Assembly (NCBI GenBank): GCA_900547685.1
Contig: URHS01000002.1
Span: 1 to 64,000 of the forward strand
DNA: 64,000 nucleotides
Source: an uncultured Blautia sp.
GTDB taxonomy: Bacteria > Bacillota > Clostridia > Lachnospirales > Lachnospiraceae
Direction: 5' to 3'
Shown here: in pieces, positions 42,475 to 50,019 of the stretch
Numbering within the stretch: position 1 is the stretch's first letter
How the letters are laid out: the number at the start of each line of letters is the position of its first letter
Position numbers and translations under genes: made by a program
Notes under the pieces: model-generated
Told to the model about the DNA's origin: nothing
Database searches by the model: none
What the model saw: the letters and a program-made list of their open reading frames with translations, nothing else

Positions 42475-42525
42475 ACAGGAACTGCATCGAATATGAGCAA
42501 GTACGGGAGAAATGGCAGTTCCTGT
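42475..42525. repeat. Perfect 11-bp inverted repeat upstream of a cyclase gene
   Basis: ACAGGAACTGC (42475-42485) and its exact complement (42515-42525) flank a 29-base loop. There is no T run, so it is not a normal terminator. It lies 30 bases upstream of the predicted promoter of the GGDEF gene and may be an operator or a remnant mobile end. Confidence 0.6.
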
Positions 42526-42553
42526 TGAGGTGATTAAAGTTGTAGTTGAAGTT

Positions 42554-42583
42554 TTTACAGTAAAATATTGAATAGTGTAATAC
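42554..42583 (+). promoter_or_regulatory. Promoter for the Cache-GGDEF gene
   Basis: TTTACA (42554-42559), 18-base spacer, TAATAC (42578-42583). Moderate match. Confidence 0.5.
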
Positions 42584-42611
42584 AATAAGGAAGAGTATTT
42601 GGAGAAGGATT

Positions 42612-44495
42612 ATGAAAAAGCAAAAAAAATGGGGAATCTTGATTTTAGGTACTATTTGTTTCCTTGGAATTATTATTTATGCTGCGTGGATATTTGAAAA
42701 AGAAAGTATAGATATATATAACCATAATAAGCTTATGGAATTGAAAAAAACAGCAGAATTGAATGCAAAAGATATTCAAAAGGACTATGCCGGAAAGATT
42801 AAAGCACTGACTGTTTTAGCAAATAATATTGCGAAAATGGGAGAAGAAAATTTTGAAAATGTATACAGCGGTGTTAAAGCTCTTTCAGAATTTAGTTTTT
42901 TTGATTATGTGGGTATTAGTGACCAGGAGGGAAACGCTATTGATTCTGTAGGAAACAGAGTGAATATCAGTGAACGAAAGTATTTTCAAGAAATTATGAA
43001 TGGAAAATCTGCTTCTATTTCAGATGTTCTGGTTTCCAGTGTGATAGATGGAGACGATGTTCAGATTATGGCTGTACCAATTGTAAAAGATGGGCTTTCT
43101 ATAGGAATAGTTTATGGAGTGCATAATATAAGAACCATAAGTGAAACATTAGAAAATACCATGGGTAACTTTATTTCTACAGAAATTGTGGATTCAAATG
43201 GAAAGCCTGTAACTATTTTAGAACCCAGTAAATGGCTGGACGGATATAGTAATGTGTGGGATTTTTATACACAATGTAAATTTATTGATGGTAATGTTGA
43301 ACAAATAAGAAAAAATGTTAAAGATTTAAAATCCGGATATTATACATTGAAATATAAAAATGAGAAGAGAGTGACTTATTATACTCCTTTGGAAATAGAA
43401 GGATATTATATTTATTCTAATCTTGGTATGTCTCAAATGGAGGAAACATCATCAAAGATTAAGACTTTGACTTTTGAAATGTCAATGAAGGTAGCTCTGG
43501 CACTTGGTATTTTTATAACGGCAATTTATCTCTTTACCAAGAAAGCTTCTTATGAATTAAGACAGTCTTATAATGAAGCGATAAGTAATGAGAAAATAAT
43601 GCAGGTGGCTGTGGTTAATTCGAATGCATTTATTTTTGAATATAATAGTGAGAATAAAATTTTAAAAAGAAAAGCAGGAGAAAAGCACATAATTTTTCCG
43701 GATATTATTACCAATAATGTTCCAAATGTGCTTTTAGATAAAGGCATTATAAAAACGGAGTTTGCAGATGCTTTTTTAGATGCTTTTGAACAGATTAAGT
43801 ATAAGGAAAGTGTTTCTGTTGTTGTACAGACTATGCCTAAATATCATTCACTATGGTTTGAGTTTTCTATGAAAAATATTTATGATAGAAAGCATCAGAT
43901 TATCAATACCATTGGCAGTATAAAAAATATTACAGATATAAAAATGCAGGAAGAATTGAGAATGGAAGCTGAAAAGGGACAAAAAAATTTTAAAAATAAG
44001 GCAGAGAGAGATGCACTGACAGGACTCTACAATGGCATGACAGCAGCAGAAAAAATTGATAAAATATTGAAATTATCACAGGATGAAACTAAAAAACATA
44101 TACTGGTTTTTATGGATCTTGATAATTTTAAGACTGTTAATGATACTTTTGGCCATCAGTATGGCAATCAGGTTTTAGTGGAAATAGCGAATATATTTTC
44201 AAATAAATTCCGAAATGATGACATTGTGGGAAGGTTTGGTGGAGATGAATTTTTTGCTTTTCTTTTAAATACGCAGGGATTTGAGAAAATGGAGCATGTG
44301 TTTCAAGAGCTGGTTGAAGACTGTGATAAAGAGTATGAAAAAGATGGAAGAAAAGTTCGAGTATCAGCTTCTTTTGGTATTGCTATTGCACCGGATCACG
44401 GTAGTACATTTCAAGAATTGTCTCAAAAAGCAGATGAGATGTTGTTTGAAGTAAAACGAAATAAAAAAAGAGGATATAAGTTATATAAAGAATAA
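42612..44495 (+). CDS. Membrane diguanylate cyclase with Cache sensor and product-inhibition site
   Basis: A 627-residue protein. Membrane segments at about 8-27 and 292-311 flank a dCache-type extracytoplasmic domain (FFDYVGISDQEGNAIDSVG, RKYFQEIM, and a second sub-domain). A PAS-like section follows, and then a coiled linker ending AERDALTGLYNG that starts the GGDEF domain. The GTP-binding FMDLDNFKTVNDTFGHQYG and the GRFGGDEFFAF signature are intact. Unlike the two cyclases at the left of the window, it has the RxxD I-site (RNDD, five residues before the signature), so it should be product-inhibited. It is monocistronic, with a strong terminator shared with pflA. AGGAG precedes ATG 42612. 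Confidence 0.94.
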   Translation: MKKQKKWGILILGTICFLGIIIYAAWIFEKESIDIYNHNKLMELKKTAELNAKDIQKDYAGKIKALTVLANNIAKMGEENFENVYSGVKALSEFSFFDYVGISDQEGNAIDSVGNRVNISERKYFQEIMNGKSASISDVLVSSVIDGDDVQIMAVPIVKDGLSIGIVYGVHNIRTISETLENTMGNFISTEIVDSNGKPVTILEPSKWLDGYSNVWDFYTQCKFIDGNVEQIRKNVKDLKSGYYTLKYKNEKRVTYYTPLEIEGYYIYSNLGMSQMEETSSKIKTLTFEMSMKVALALGIFITAIYLFTKKASYELRQSYNEAISNEKIMQVAVVNSNAFIFEYNSENKILKRKAGEKHIIFPDIITNNVPNVLLDKGIIKTEFADAFLDAFEQIKYKESVSVVVQTMPKYHSLWFEFSMKNIYDRKHQIINTIGSIKNITDIKMQEELRMEAEKGQKNFKNKAERDALTGLYNGMTAAEKIDKILKLSQDETKKHILVFMDLDNFKTVNDTFGHQYGNQVLVEIANIFSNKFRNDDIVGRFGGDEFFAFLLNTQGFEKMEHVFQELVEDCDKEYEKDGRKVRVSASFGIAIAPDHGSTFQELSQKADEMLFEVKRNKKRGYKLYKE

Positions 44496-44501
44496 CTTCA
44501 G

Positions 44502-44559
44502 AAAAAATCTTCCATAGAATCAGTATTATTCGTAGCTGACATTCTATGGAAGATTTTTT
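44502..44559. terminator. Bidirectional terminator between cyclase and pflA
   Basis: Perfect 19-bp stem (44502-44520 with 44541-44559); A6 on the left and T6 on the right make it functional on both strands. Its right arm reaches the pflA stop codon. Confidence 0.95.
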
Positions 44560-45310
44560 ACATTTTTTTTCGGTATTTTTTATAACTTTCCAAAATATAA
44601 GAGCGTGCCTTTTGGCATTCTTCTTTTGAGAGATTTTCCATACCTTTTAAGGGGTATTCCATATTTAATTCGGAATATTTTTGTTCTCCCATATTATGGT
44701 AGGGCAGAACTTCCAGTCCTTTGATATTTTTATGGGAAGCGAGAAGCTTTCCGATACCGTCCAGTTCTTCTTTAGAATTTGTAAAGCCCTTCACAATGAC
44801 GTGACGGACAACCACAGGAACTCTTGCTGTCTCCGAAGCCTTCAGAAAATCAAGAACAGGGAAAAGGGGATGTCCTGTTAATTTTTTATGTTCTTCTGAA
44901 GCACTGTGCTTAATATCCAGCAAAATCAAGTCTGTATAGGAAAATAGTTTTTGATAAGCTCCCGCTTGTTTTTCTCTGTAAAGAATACCGGAAGTGTCAA
45001 GGCAGGTATGGATGTTTTTTGACTTTGCAGCCTGAAATAATGCAGTGACAAATTCCAGCTGCATCAAAGGTTCTCCTCCGGTGACGGTAATTCCTCCATT
45101 TTGATAAAATCCTTTGTTTTTTTCATAAATTTCCAGAATTTCATCTACTGTCATAGACTGTCCTTTTTGGGGAGCCCAAGTGTCCGGATTATGACAGTAC
45201 AGGCAGCGCATAGGACAGCCCTGAAGAAAGACCACAAGTCTGATTCCAGGACCGTCTACTGTGCCAAAAGTTTCAATGGAGTGTATAAATCCTGTTTTAC
45301 ATTCCGTCAT
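44558..45310 (-). CDS. pflA: Pyruvate formate-lyase activating enzyme
   Basis: A 250-residue radical SAM enzyme that makes the glycyl radical on pyruvate formate-lyase. It starts MTECKTGFIHSIETFGTVDG, then the cluster motif FLQGCPMRCLYCHNPDTW (C-x3-C-x2-C), TVTGGEPLMQ for SAM binding and LDIKHSASEEHKKLTG. The chosen ATG (45310) gives the standard length of about 250; an earlier in-frame ATG at 45334 would add eight residues. Neither has a strong ribosome site, which fits translational coupling: the gene starts within the last codons of the glycyl-radical subunit gene (14-base overlap). Confidence 0.95.
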   Translation of the reverse strand: MTECKTGFIHSIETFGTVDGPGIRLVVFLQGCPMRCLYCHNPDTWAPQKGQSMTVDEILEIYEKNKGFYQNGGITVTGGEPLMQLEFVTALFQAAKSKNIHTCLDTSGILYREKQAGAYQKLFSYTDLILLDIKHSASEEHKKLTGHPLFPVLDFLKASETARVPVVVRHVIVKGFTNSKEELDGIGKLLASHKNIKGLEVLPYHNMGEQKYSELNMEYPLKGMENLSKEECQKARSYILESYKKYRKKM

Positions 45311-45539
45311 GGAAGGTTCTTGAGATAACTTCATCTTGTTGTTCTTTAGTCAGCTTATGGAAGTTTACAGCATATCCGGACACGCGAACAGTAAGCTGAG
45401 GATATTTTTCAGGATGTTTTTGTGCATCTAAAAGGGTTTCCTTTGTGAATACATTGACATTTAAGTGATGTCCGCCTTTTTCTGCATATCCGTCTAATAA
45501 ATTTACTAAGTTGTCGATTTGAGCATTGCTAATATTCAT
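45297..45539 (-). CDS. Separate glycyl-radical subunit of pyruvate formate-lyase (GrcA-like)
   Basis: An 80-residue protein equivalent to the C-terminal end of pyruvate formate-lyase. HLNVNVFTKETLLDAQ and RVSGYAVNFHKLTKEQQDEV match the normal PFL C-terminus, with the radical Gly at residue 55 in SGYAV. ATG 45539 has a perfect AGGAGG upstream; a longer frame from 45578 lacks one. It starts 25 bases after the stop of the large subunit gene and is in a different frame. It is equivalent to GrcA/YfiD of E. coli, which repairs damaged PFL, except that here the large gene itself lacks this part, so the small protein is probably essential for the activity. Confidence 0.92.
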   Translation of the reverse strand: MNISNAQIDNLVNLLDGYAEKGGHHLNVNVFTKETLLDAQKHPEKYPQLTVRVSGYAVNFHKLTKEQQDEVISRTFHDGM

Positions 45540-45564
45540 TGAAAGTTCCTCCTGTAAAAAAGTA

Positions 45565-47640
45565 TTATTGTAAGTCAATGTTTGGCTCGCAGCAAGCGCA
45601 GTCCGGTTCTAATTCAAAAGCAATATCATTAAAGAATACTGCATCATCTTTTCCAAGAGCACCCGGAATAATGGAGAAGGTATTGGAAATACCATCTTGC
45701 GCATCATTAAATGGAAGTTTAGAAACTGAATTTAACGATGCAACAGCACCATGGCTGTCTCTGTGATGCATTGGATTTGCTCCAGGGGCAAATGCCTGTC
45801 CTGCTTTTCTTCCATCCGGTGTAGAGCCGGTTGCTTTTCCGTATACCACATTAGAAGTAATGGTAAGGATGGAAGTTGTGGGAATTCCGCCGCGATAAGT
45901 GTGATTTCCTTTAATATATTCCATGAAGGTGTGGACAATATCGTAAGCAATATCGTCAACTCTGTCATCATCATTTCCGTATTTTGGGAAATCACCTTCG
46001 ATTTCATAGTCTACAGCAATGCCATTTTCATCACGAATGGTTTTTACTTTTGCATATTTGATTGCTGACAGAGAATCGGCAACAACGGAAAGTCCTGCAA
46101 TACCTGTTGCAAACCAGCGTGTGACTTTCTTATCATGAAGAGCCATCTGTAATCTTTCGTAAGAATATTTGTCATGCATATAGTGAATGACATTTAAAGT
46201 ATTTACATACACACCGGCAAGCCATTTCATCATATCCTGAAATCTGTCCATAACCTCATTATAATCTAAATATTCAGAAGTGATGGGGCGGAATTTCGGA
46301 CCTACCTGTTTTTTAGAAACTTCGTCAACACCGCCGTTGATTGCGTATAATAAACATTTTGCAAGGTTTGCACGGGCACCGAAAAACTGCATTTCTTTTC
46401 CGATACGCATGGAAGATACACAGCAGGCGATGGCATAATCATCACCGTGAGTTACACGCATTAAATCGTCATTCTCATACTGAATAGAAGAGGATGCGAT
46501 AGAAGTTTTGGCGCAAAAACGTTTGAAGTTTACAGGCAGTTTTGTAGACCATAAAACAGTTAAGTTTGGCTCCGGAGAAGTACCCAGATTTTCCAATGTA
46601 TGAAGGTAACGGAAGGACATTTTTGTTACGAGGTGGCGTCCGTCAATACCCATACCTGCAATAGACTCTGTTACCCAGGTAGGATCTCCGGAAAACAGTG
46701 CATTGTATTCAGGTGTTCTTGCAAATTTAACAAGACGCAGCTTCATAATGAAATGGTCAATAAATTCCTGAATCTGTTCTTCTGTGAATGTCTTATTTTT
46801 TAAGTCTCGTTCTGCATAGATATCAAGGAAGGTAGAAGTACGTCCAAGGGACATGGCAGCACCGTTTTGTTCCTTAATGGCAGCCAGATAGCCCAGATAT
46901 AACCACTGAATAGCTTCCTGTACGTTGGCAGCGGGGCGGGAGATATCAAAACCGTAAATCTTGCCCAGTTCTTTTAATTCTTTCAAAGCGCGGATTTGTT
47001 CGGACAATTCTTCACGCTCTCTTGTTACATCTGAGTACATAGTAGTACGTGTTGTATTTTTTTCGTTTTCTTTATCTTCAATCAGGCGGTCTACACCATA
47101 AAGAGCTACACGGCGATAGTCACCGATAATACGTCCTCTGCCGTAAGCATCAGGAAGTCCTGTGATAATATGGCTGGAACGGCATGCGCGCATTTCCGGT
47201 GTGTAAGCATCGAATACACCGTCATTGTGTGTTTTACGGTGTTTTGTAAAGAATTCAACAACTTCGGGATCTACGTGATACCCATTGTCTTCACAGGCTT
47301 TCATCGCCATACGAATGCCGCCGTAAGGCTGTAAAGAGCGCTTAAAAGGTTTGTCTGTCTGAAAACCTACAATAGTTTCTAAGTCTTTATTTAAATATCC
47401 CGGTCCATGGGAGGTGATTGTGGAAATGATTTTTGTATCCATATCCAGAACACCGCCTTTTTCCTGTTCCTGTTTTGTAAGATCCATAACCTGGTCCCAA
47501 AGTGTTTTTGTCGCTTGTGTAGGGCCTGCAAGGAAGGCATCGTCACCGTCATAAGGGGTATAATTCTTCTGAATAAAGTCCCTTACATCTATTTCTTTTG
47601 TCCAATTTCCCTTGTTAAAGGAAATCCATTCTTGTCTCAT
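45565..47640 (-). CDS. pflB: Pyruvate formate-lyase large subunit lacking the glycyl-radical domain
   Basis: A 691-residue formate C-acetyltransferase body that cleaves pyruvate with CoA into acetyl-CoA and formate. The active-site Cys pair is in AIACCVSSM (about residues 406-407), and STLxxD-like PFL blocks such as GRGRIIGDYRRVALYG, NLTVLWSTKLPVNF, TILTITSNVVYG and MHHRDSHGAVASL are normal. Full PFL proteins have about 740-760 residues; this one stops after LGKDDAVFFNDIAFELEP with the unusual cysteine-rich tail DCACCEPNIDLQ, and the glycyl-radical segment is coded by the next gene. The start has AGGAGG and a good minus-strand promoter. Confidence 0.94.
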   Translation of the reverse strand: MRQEWISFNKGNWTKEIDVRDFIQKNYTPYDGDDAFLAGPTQATKTLWDQVMDLTKQEQEKGGVLDMDTKIISTITSHGPGYLNKDLETIVGFQTDKPFKRSLQPYGGIRMAMKACEDNGYHVDPEVVEFFTKHRKTHNDGVFDAYTPEMRACRSSHIITGLPDAYGRGRIIGDYRRVALYGVDRLIEDKENEKNTTRTTMYSDVTREREELSEQIRALKELKELGKIYGFDISRPAANVQEAIQWLYLGYLAAIKEQNGAAMSLGRTSTFLDIYAERDLKNKTFTEEQIQEFIDHFIMKLRLVKFARTPEYNALFSGDPTWVTESIAGMGIDGRHLVTKMSFRYLHTLENLGTSPEPNLTVLWSTKLPVNFKRFCAKTSIASSSIQYENDDLMRVTHGDDYAIACCVSSMRIGKEMQFFGARANLAKCLLYAINGGVDEVSKKQVGPKFRPITSEYLDYNEVMDRFQDMMKWLAGVYVNTLNVIHYMHDKYSYERLQMALHDKKVTRWFATGIAGLSVVADSLSAIKYAKVKTIRDENGIAVDYEIEGDFPKYGNDDDRVDDIAYDIVHTFMEYIKGNHTYRGGIPTTSILTITSNVVYGKATGSTPDGRKAGQAFAPGANPMHHRDSHGAVASLNSVSKLPFNDAQDGISNTFSIIPGALGKDDAVFFNDIAFELEPDCACCEPNIDLQ

Positions 47641-47699
47641 AAGTCTGTGTCCTCCTATATCTTGTGGTTAGTTATAAATAACTTTTCTTGTATAGGTGG

Positions 47700-47728
47700 A
47701 TTTTATAATATTGGACTAAGAAAGTCAA
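47700..47728 (-). promoter_or_regulatory. Promoter of the pfl operon (minus strand)
   Basis: On the minus strand TTGACT (47728-47723), 17-base spacer, TAAAAT (47705-47700), about 60 bases before the pflB start codon. Confidence 0.8.
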
Positions 47729-47755
47729 GGTGGTATTGTGTTTATAATTTAATAC

Positions 47756-47807
47756 AAAAAAAGAGCTGTCACTTTAAATATTTCTAAATAATATTTAAAG
47801 TGACAGC
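47756..47807 (-). terminator. Terminator after yesL-like gene (minus strand)
   Basis: Perfect 18-bp stem (47765-47782 with 47790-47807), seven-base loop; on the minus strand it ends in a run of seven T (47762-47756). It separates the membrane-protein genes from the pfl operon. Confidence 0.95.
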
Positions 47808-47834
47808 CTATCTTATCGTAATTAATTGAAAAAT

Positions 47835-48506
47835 TTATTTTTCAGAAATTTCAGGAAGTTCATTTCCATCATCTTCATTATCATGAGGTTCATATTTTTC
47901 AAAAACTTTTCTTAAAACAATAGAACATACATAAGCTACGCCGGCAAAGCCGAAGAATAGCCACAACATACTGCCGTATATGAGCGTTGAAGCTGTTGAG
48001 AAGGTAATAAATCCAAGTCCCAGAGGAATACCCATTAGAAGGATTGTCCATGGGAGATTTAAAATTGCAATTAACAGAGAATTTTTAAAGATATTTTTAA
48101 TATTATTTATAAAACGTGCAGTATATGGGAAAATATATACAAGAATCATAAAATAAATAATAGCTAACGCTCCGATTAAAATTTGAAAAACTGTGCTCAT
48201 ATTTCCTGGAAGAAAAGCAGTAGAACGATAATCAATATAAATAAAAATTCCAACTGCTGCCATAATCAGCCAGATAATAGTGGACTGTTTGAAATTTTCT
48301 TTAAAAGCTTTTAAAAAGCCTTTGAAGATATAAGCTTCTTCTCCACGTACCATTTTTAGAGTGACTGTATACATTGCAGTGACAGAAGCACCGGCGGTAA
48401 TAATAGGAATACAAAATACAATACATAAAATATTTAAAATCATAATGTCACATACACGGGACAGAAAACGCATAATCGGGCTGTCCATATTAAACAAGCT
48501 GCTCAT
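47835..48506 (-). CDS. YesL family (DUF624) membrane protein
   Basis: A 223-residue membrane protein of the YesL/DUF624 family with about five membrane segments. It opens MSSLFNMDSPIMRFLSRVCD and has the glycine/alanine-turn FCIPIITAGASVTAMYTVTL that is typical of the family, then AFKENFKQSTIIWL. YesL genes often accompany carbohydrate-use operons, but here it follows the CorC/HlyC-like gene by 26 bases, without sugar genes. Function is unknown. A strong terminator follows. Confidence 0.9.
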   Translation of the reverse strand: MSSLFNMDSPIMRFLSRVCDIMILNILCIVFCIPIITAGASVTAMYTVTLKMVRGEEAYIFKGFLKAFKENFKQSTIIWLIMAAVGIFIYIDYRSTAFLPGNMSTVFQILIGALAIIYFMILVYIFPYTARFINNIKNIFKNSLLIAILNLPWTILLMGIPLGLGFITFSTASTLIYGSMLWLFFGFAGVAYVCSIVLRKVFEKYEPHDNEDDGNELPEISEK

Positions 48507-48532
48507 AATAAAAATCCTTTCCTGTTTTAAAT

Positions 48533-49816
48533 TTATTCGTCAAAATTTTCTTCGATTTTTTCAGGAAGATAAATATGAACGGTTTCGATACGGTTTCGTT
48601 CTGCTTTATCTACAACAAGTCGTATACCACTATCTGTAGTGACTGATTCGCCAGCAGTAGGAAATCTGTCGAGCTGTTCAATAATATAGCCTCCAATAGA
48701 ATCATAGTCATCAGAAGCAATATTCAAATGAAGTATTTCATCTAAATCATCAAGTCGGGCAGAACCAAGAGCTATATATTCTCGGTCCGGAATAATTTCA
48801 TGAAGTTCCTCTTCCTCTGAGTCATATTCGTCATGAATATCTCCGACAATTTCTTCAATTAAATCTTCCAGAGTCACAATACCGGAGGTTGCCCCGTATT
48901 CATCCAATACAATGGCGAAAGTTACTGAATGTTCTTTCATTTCCATCAGAAGTTCAGAAGTTCTTTTATATTCGTAGGTGAAATAAGCCTCTCTTAAAAT
49001 TTTCCTCACAGAAAAATCTTCTTTGTTTGTAAGAAGAAGGTCTTTTACATTGACAATACCGATAATATTGTCAGTAGTATCTTCGAAGACAGGGAAACGA
49101 GTATATTTTTCATCACGAAACAGAGCAACTAAATCTTCGTATGAACTGTTTACATCAGCGAAAGTTACATCAATACGGGGAATCATAACATCTTCTGCTT
49201 GAGAATCGCCAAAATCAAACACATTATAAATCATTTGACGTTCTTCACTTTCGATAACACCTTCTTCATGTCCTACATTTACTAAAGTACGAAGTTCATG
49301 TTCTGTAATGGTAGTTCCTTTTACATTAGAATCAATTCGCATCAGCGTCAGAACACCTTGGGCTAATTTATTGACGATAAAGATAACAGGTGTCAAAATG
49401 AACATTAAAATGCGAATAACCTTTGCATAAGATAGTGCCATTTTTTCGGCATGTACAGTTGCCAAAGTTTTTGGAGTGATTTCTCCAAAGATTAAGACCA
49501 AAAGGGTAATAATACCCGTACTGATACTTACAGCAGTATTACCGAATAAACGCATAGTAAGTGTAGTGGCAAGGGAAGATGCACTGATGTTTACAATGTT
49601 GTTACCGATAAGAATAGTACTCAGAAGCTTGCCGGAATCTTCGATTACATTTAAAAGTGTCAGGGCTTTTTTGTCACCCTGGTCGGCTAAAGCCTGAATA
49701 CGAATTTTGTTCACTGTTGTCATAGAGGTTTCTGCTGATGAAAAAAAAGCCGAAAGGCAAATGAGAATAATCAAGATCAGAAACTGTATGGCGTCACTGG
49801 AATCCAATATGTTCAA
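48533..49816 (-). CDS. CNNM/CorC (hemolysin-like) transporter-associated protein
   Basis: A 427-residue protein with the DUF21 (CNNM) membrane domain at residues about 1-190 (FFSSAETSMTTVNKIR; IGNNIVNISASSLATT), a CBS pair at about 205-330 (MIPRIDVTF ... RFPVFEDTTDNIIGIVNVKD, then LMEMKEHSVTFAIVLDEYG ... TLEDLIEEIVGDIHDE) and a C-terminal CorC_HlyC transporter-associated domain. Related proteins are linked to magnesium or other cation efflux; the haemolysin label is historical. AGGAG precedes the ATG on the minus strand. It heads a two-gene operon with the YesL protein. Confidence 0.93.
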   Translation of the reverse strand: MNILDSSDAIQFLILIILICLSAFFSSAETSMTTVNKIRIQALADQGDKKALTLLNVIEDSGKLLSTILIGNNIVNISASSLATTLTMRLFGNTAVSISTGIITLLVLIFGEITPKTLATVHAEKMALSYAKVIRILMFILTPVIFIVNKLAQGVLTLMRIDSNVKGTTITEHELRTLVNVGHEEGVIESEERQMIYNVFDFGDSQAEDVMIPRIDVTFADVNSSYEDLVALFRDEKYTRFPVFEDTTDNIIGIVNVKDLLLTNKEDFSVRKILREAYFTYEYKRTSELLMEMKEHSVTFAIVLDEYGATSGIVTLEDLIEEIVGDIHDEYDSEEEELHEIIPDREYIALGSARLDDLDEILHLNIASDDYDSIGGYIIEQLDRFPTAGESVTTDSGIRLVVDKAERNRIETVHIYLPEKIEENFDE

Positions 49817-49857
49817 CTCCTTTTAATAATAAATTATAGCTTTGGCTATTAAAGTCT

Positions 49858-49886
49858 AATATACATGATTTTTATGTGGATTGCAA
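49858..49886 (-). promoter_or_regulatory. Promoter of the CorC-like operon (minus strand)
   Basis: On the minus strand TTGCAA (49886-49881), 17-base spacer, TATATT (49863-49858). Confidence 0.75.
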
Positions 49887-49908
49887 GAAATCTGTATGAA
49901 ATCTGTAT
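49887..49908. repeat. Tandem 11-base repeat next to divergent promoters
   Basis: GAAATCTGTAT occurs twice in direct succession (49887-49897 and 49898-49908), immediately upstream of the -35 box of the CorC-like promoter and 42 bases before the opposite promoter. One helical-turn spacing is suggestive of a regulator site. Confidence 0.6.
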
Positions 49909-49950
49909 GAAAAAAGTTGATTTTTGGGGGTGTCGGAAAAAAGAAAATTG

Positions 49951-49959
49951 TGTTATACT
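49951..49959 (+). promoter_or_regulatory. Extended -10 promoter of the surface-protein gene
   Basis: TGT followed by TATACT (49954-49959), about 60 bases before the start codon. The region at -35 (near TGTCGG) is poor. Confidence 0.5.
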
Positions 49960-50019
49960 TAATCAGAATAACAAAAAACAGAACTTGTTCACATTTGATT
50001 TAGAAAGGGAATAAGGGAA

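Noticed and set aside
42466..42611. c-di-GMP riboswitch before the cyclase gene
   Set aside because: The conserved GEMM core is not found; only a simple inverted repeat is present.
45297..45578. Sequencing frameshift as the cause of the split pfl
   Set aside because: The small gene has its own AGGAGG and ATG, the large gene has a non-homologous tail, and joining the frames would not recreate a standard PFL sequence. Only read data could exclude it fully.
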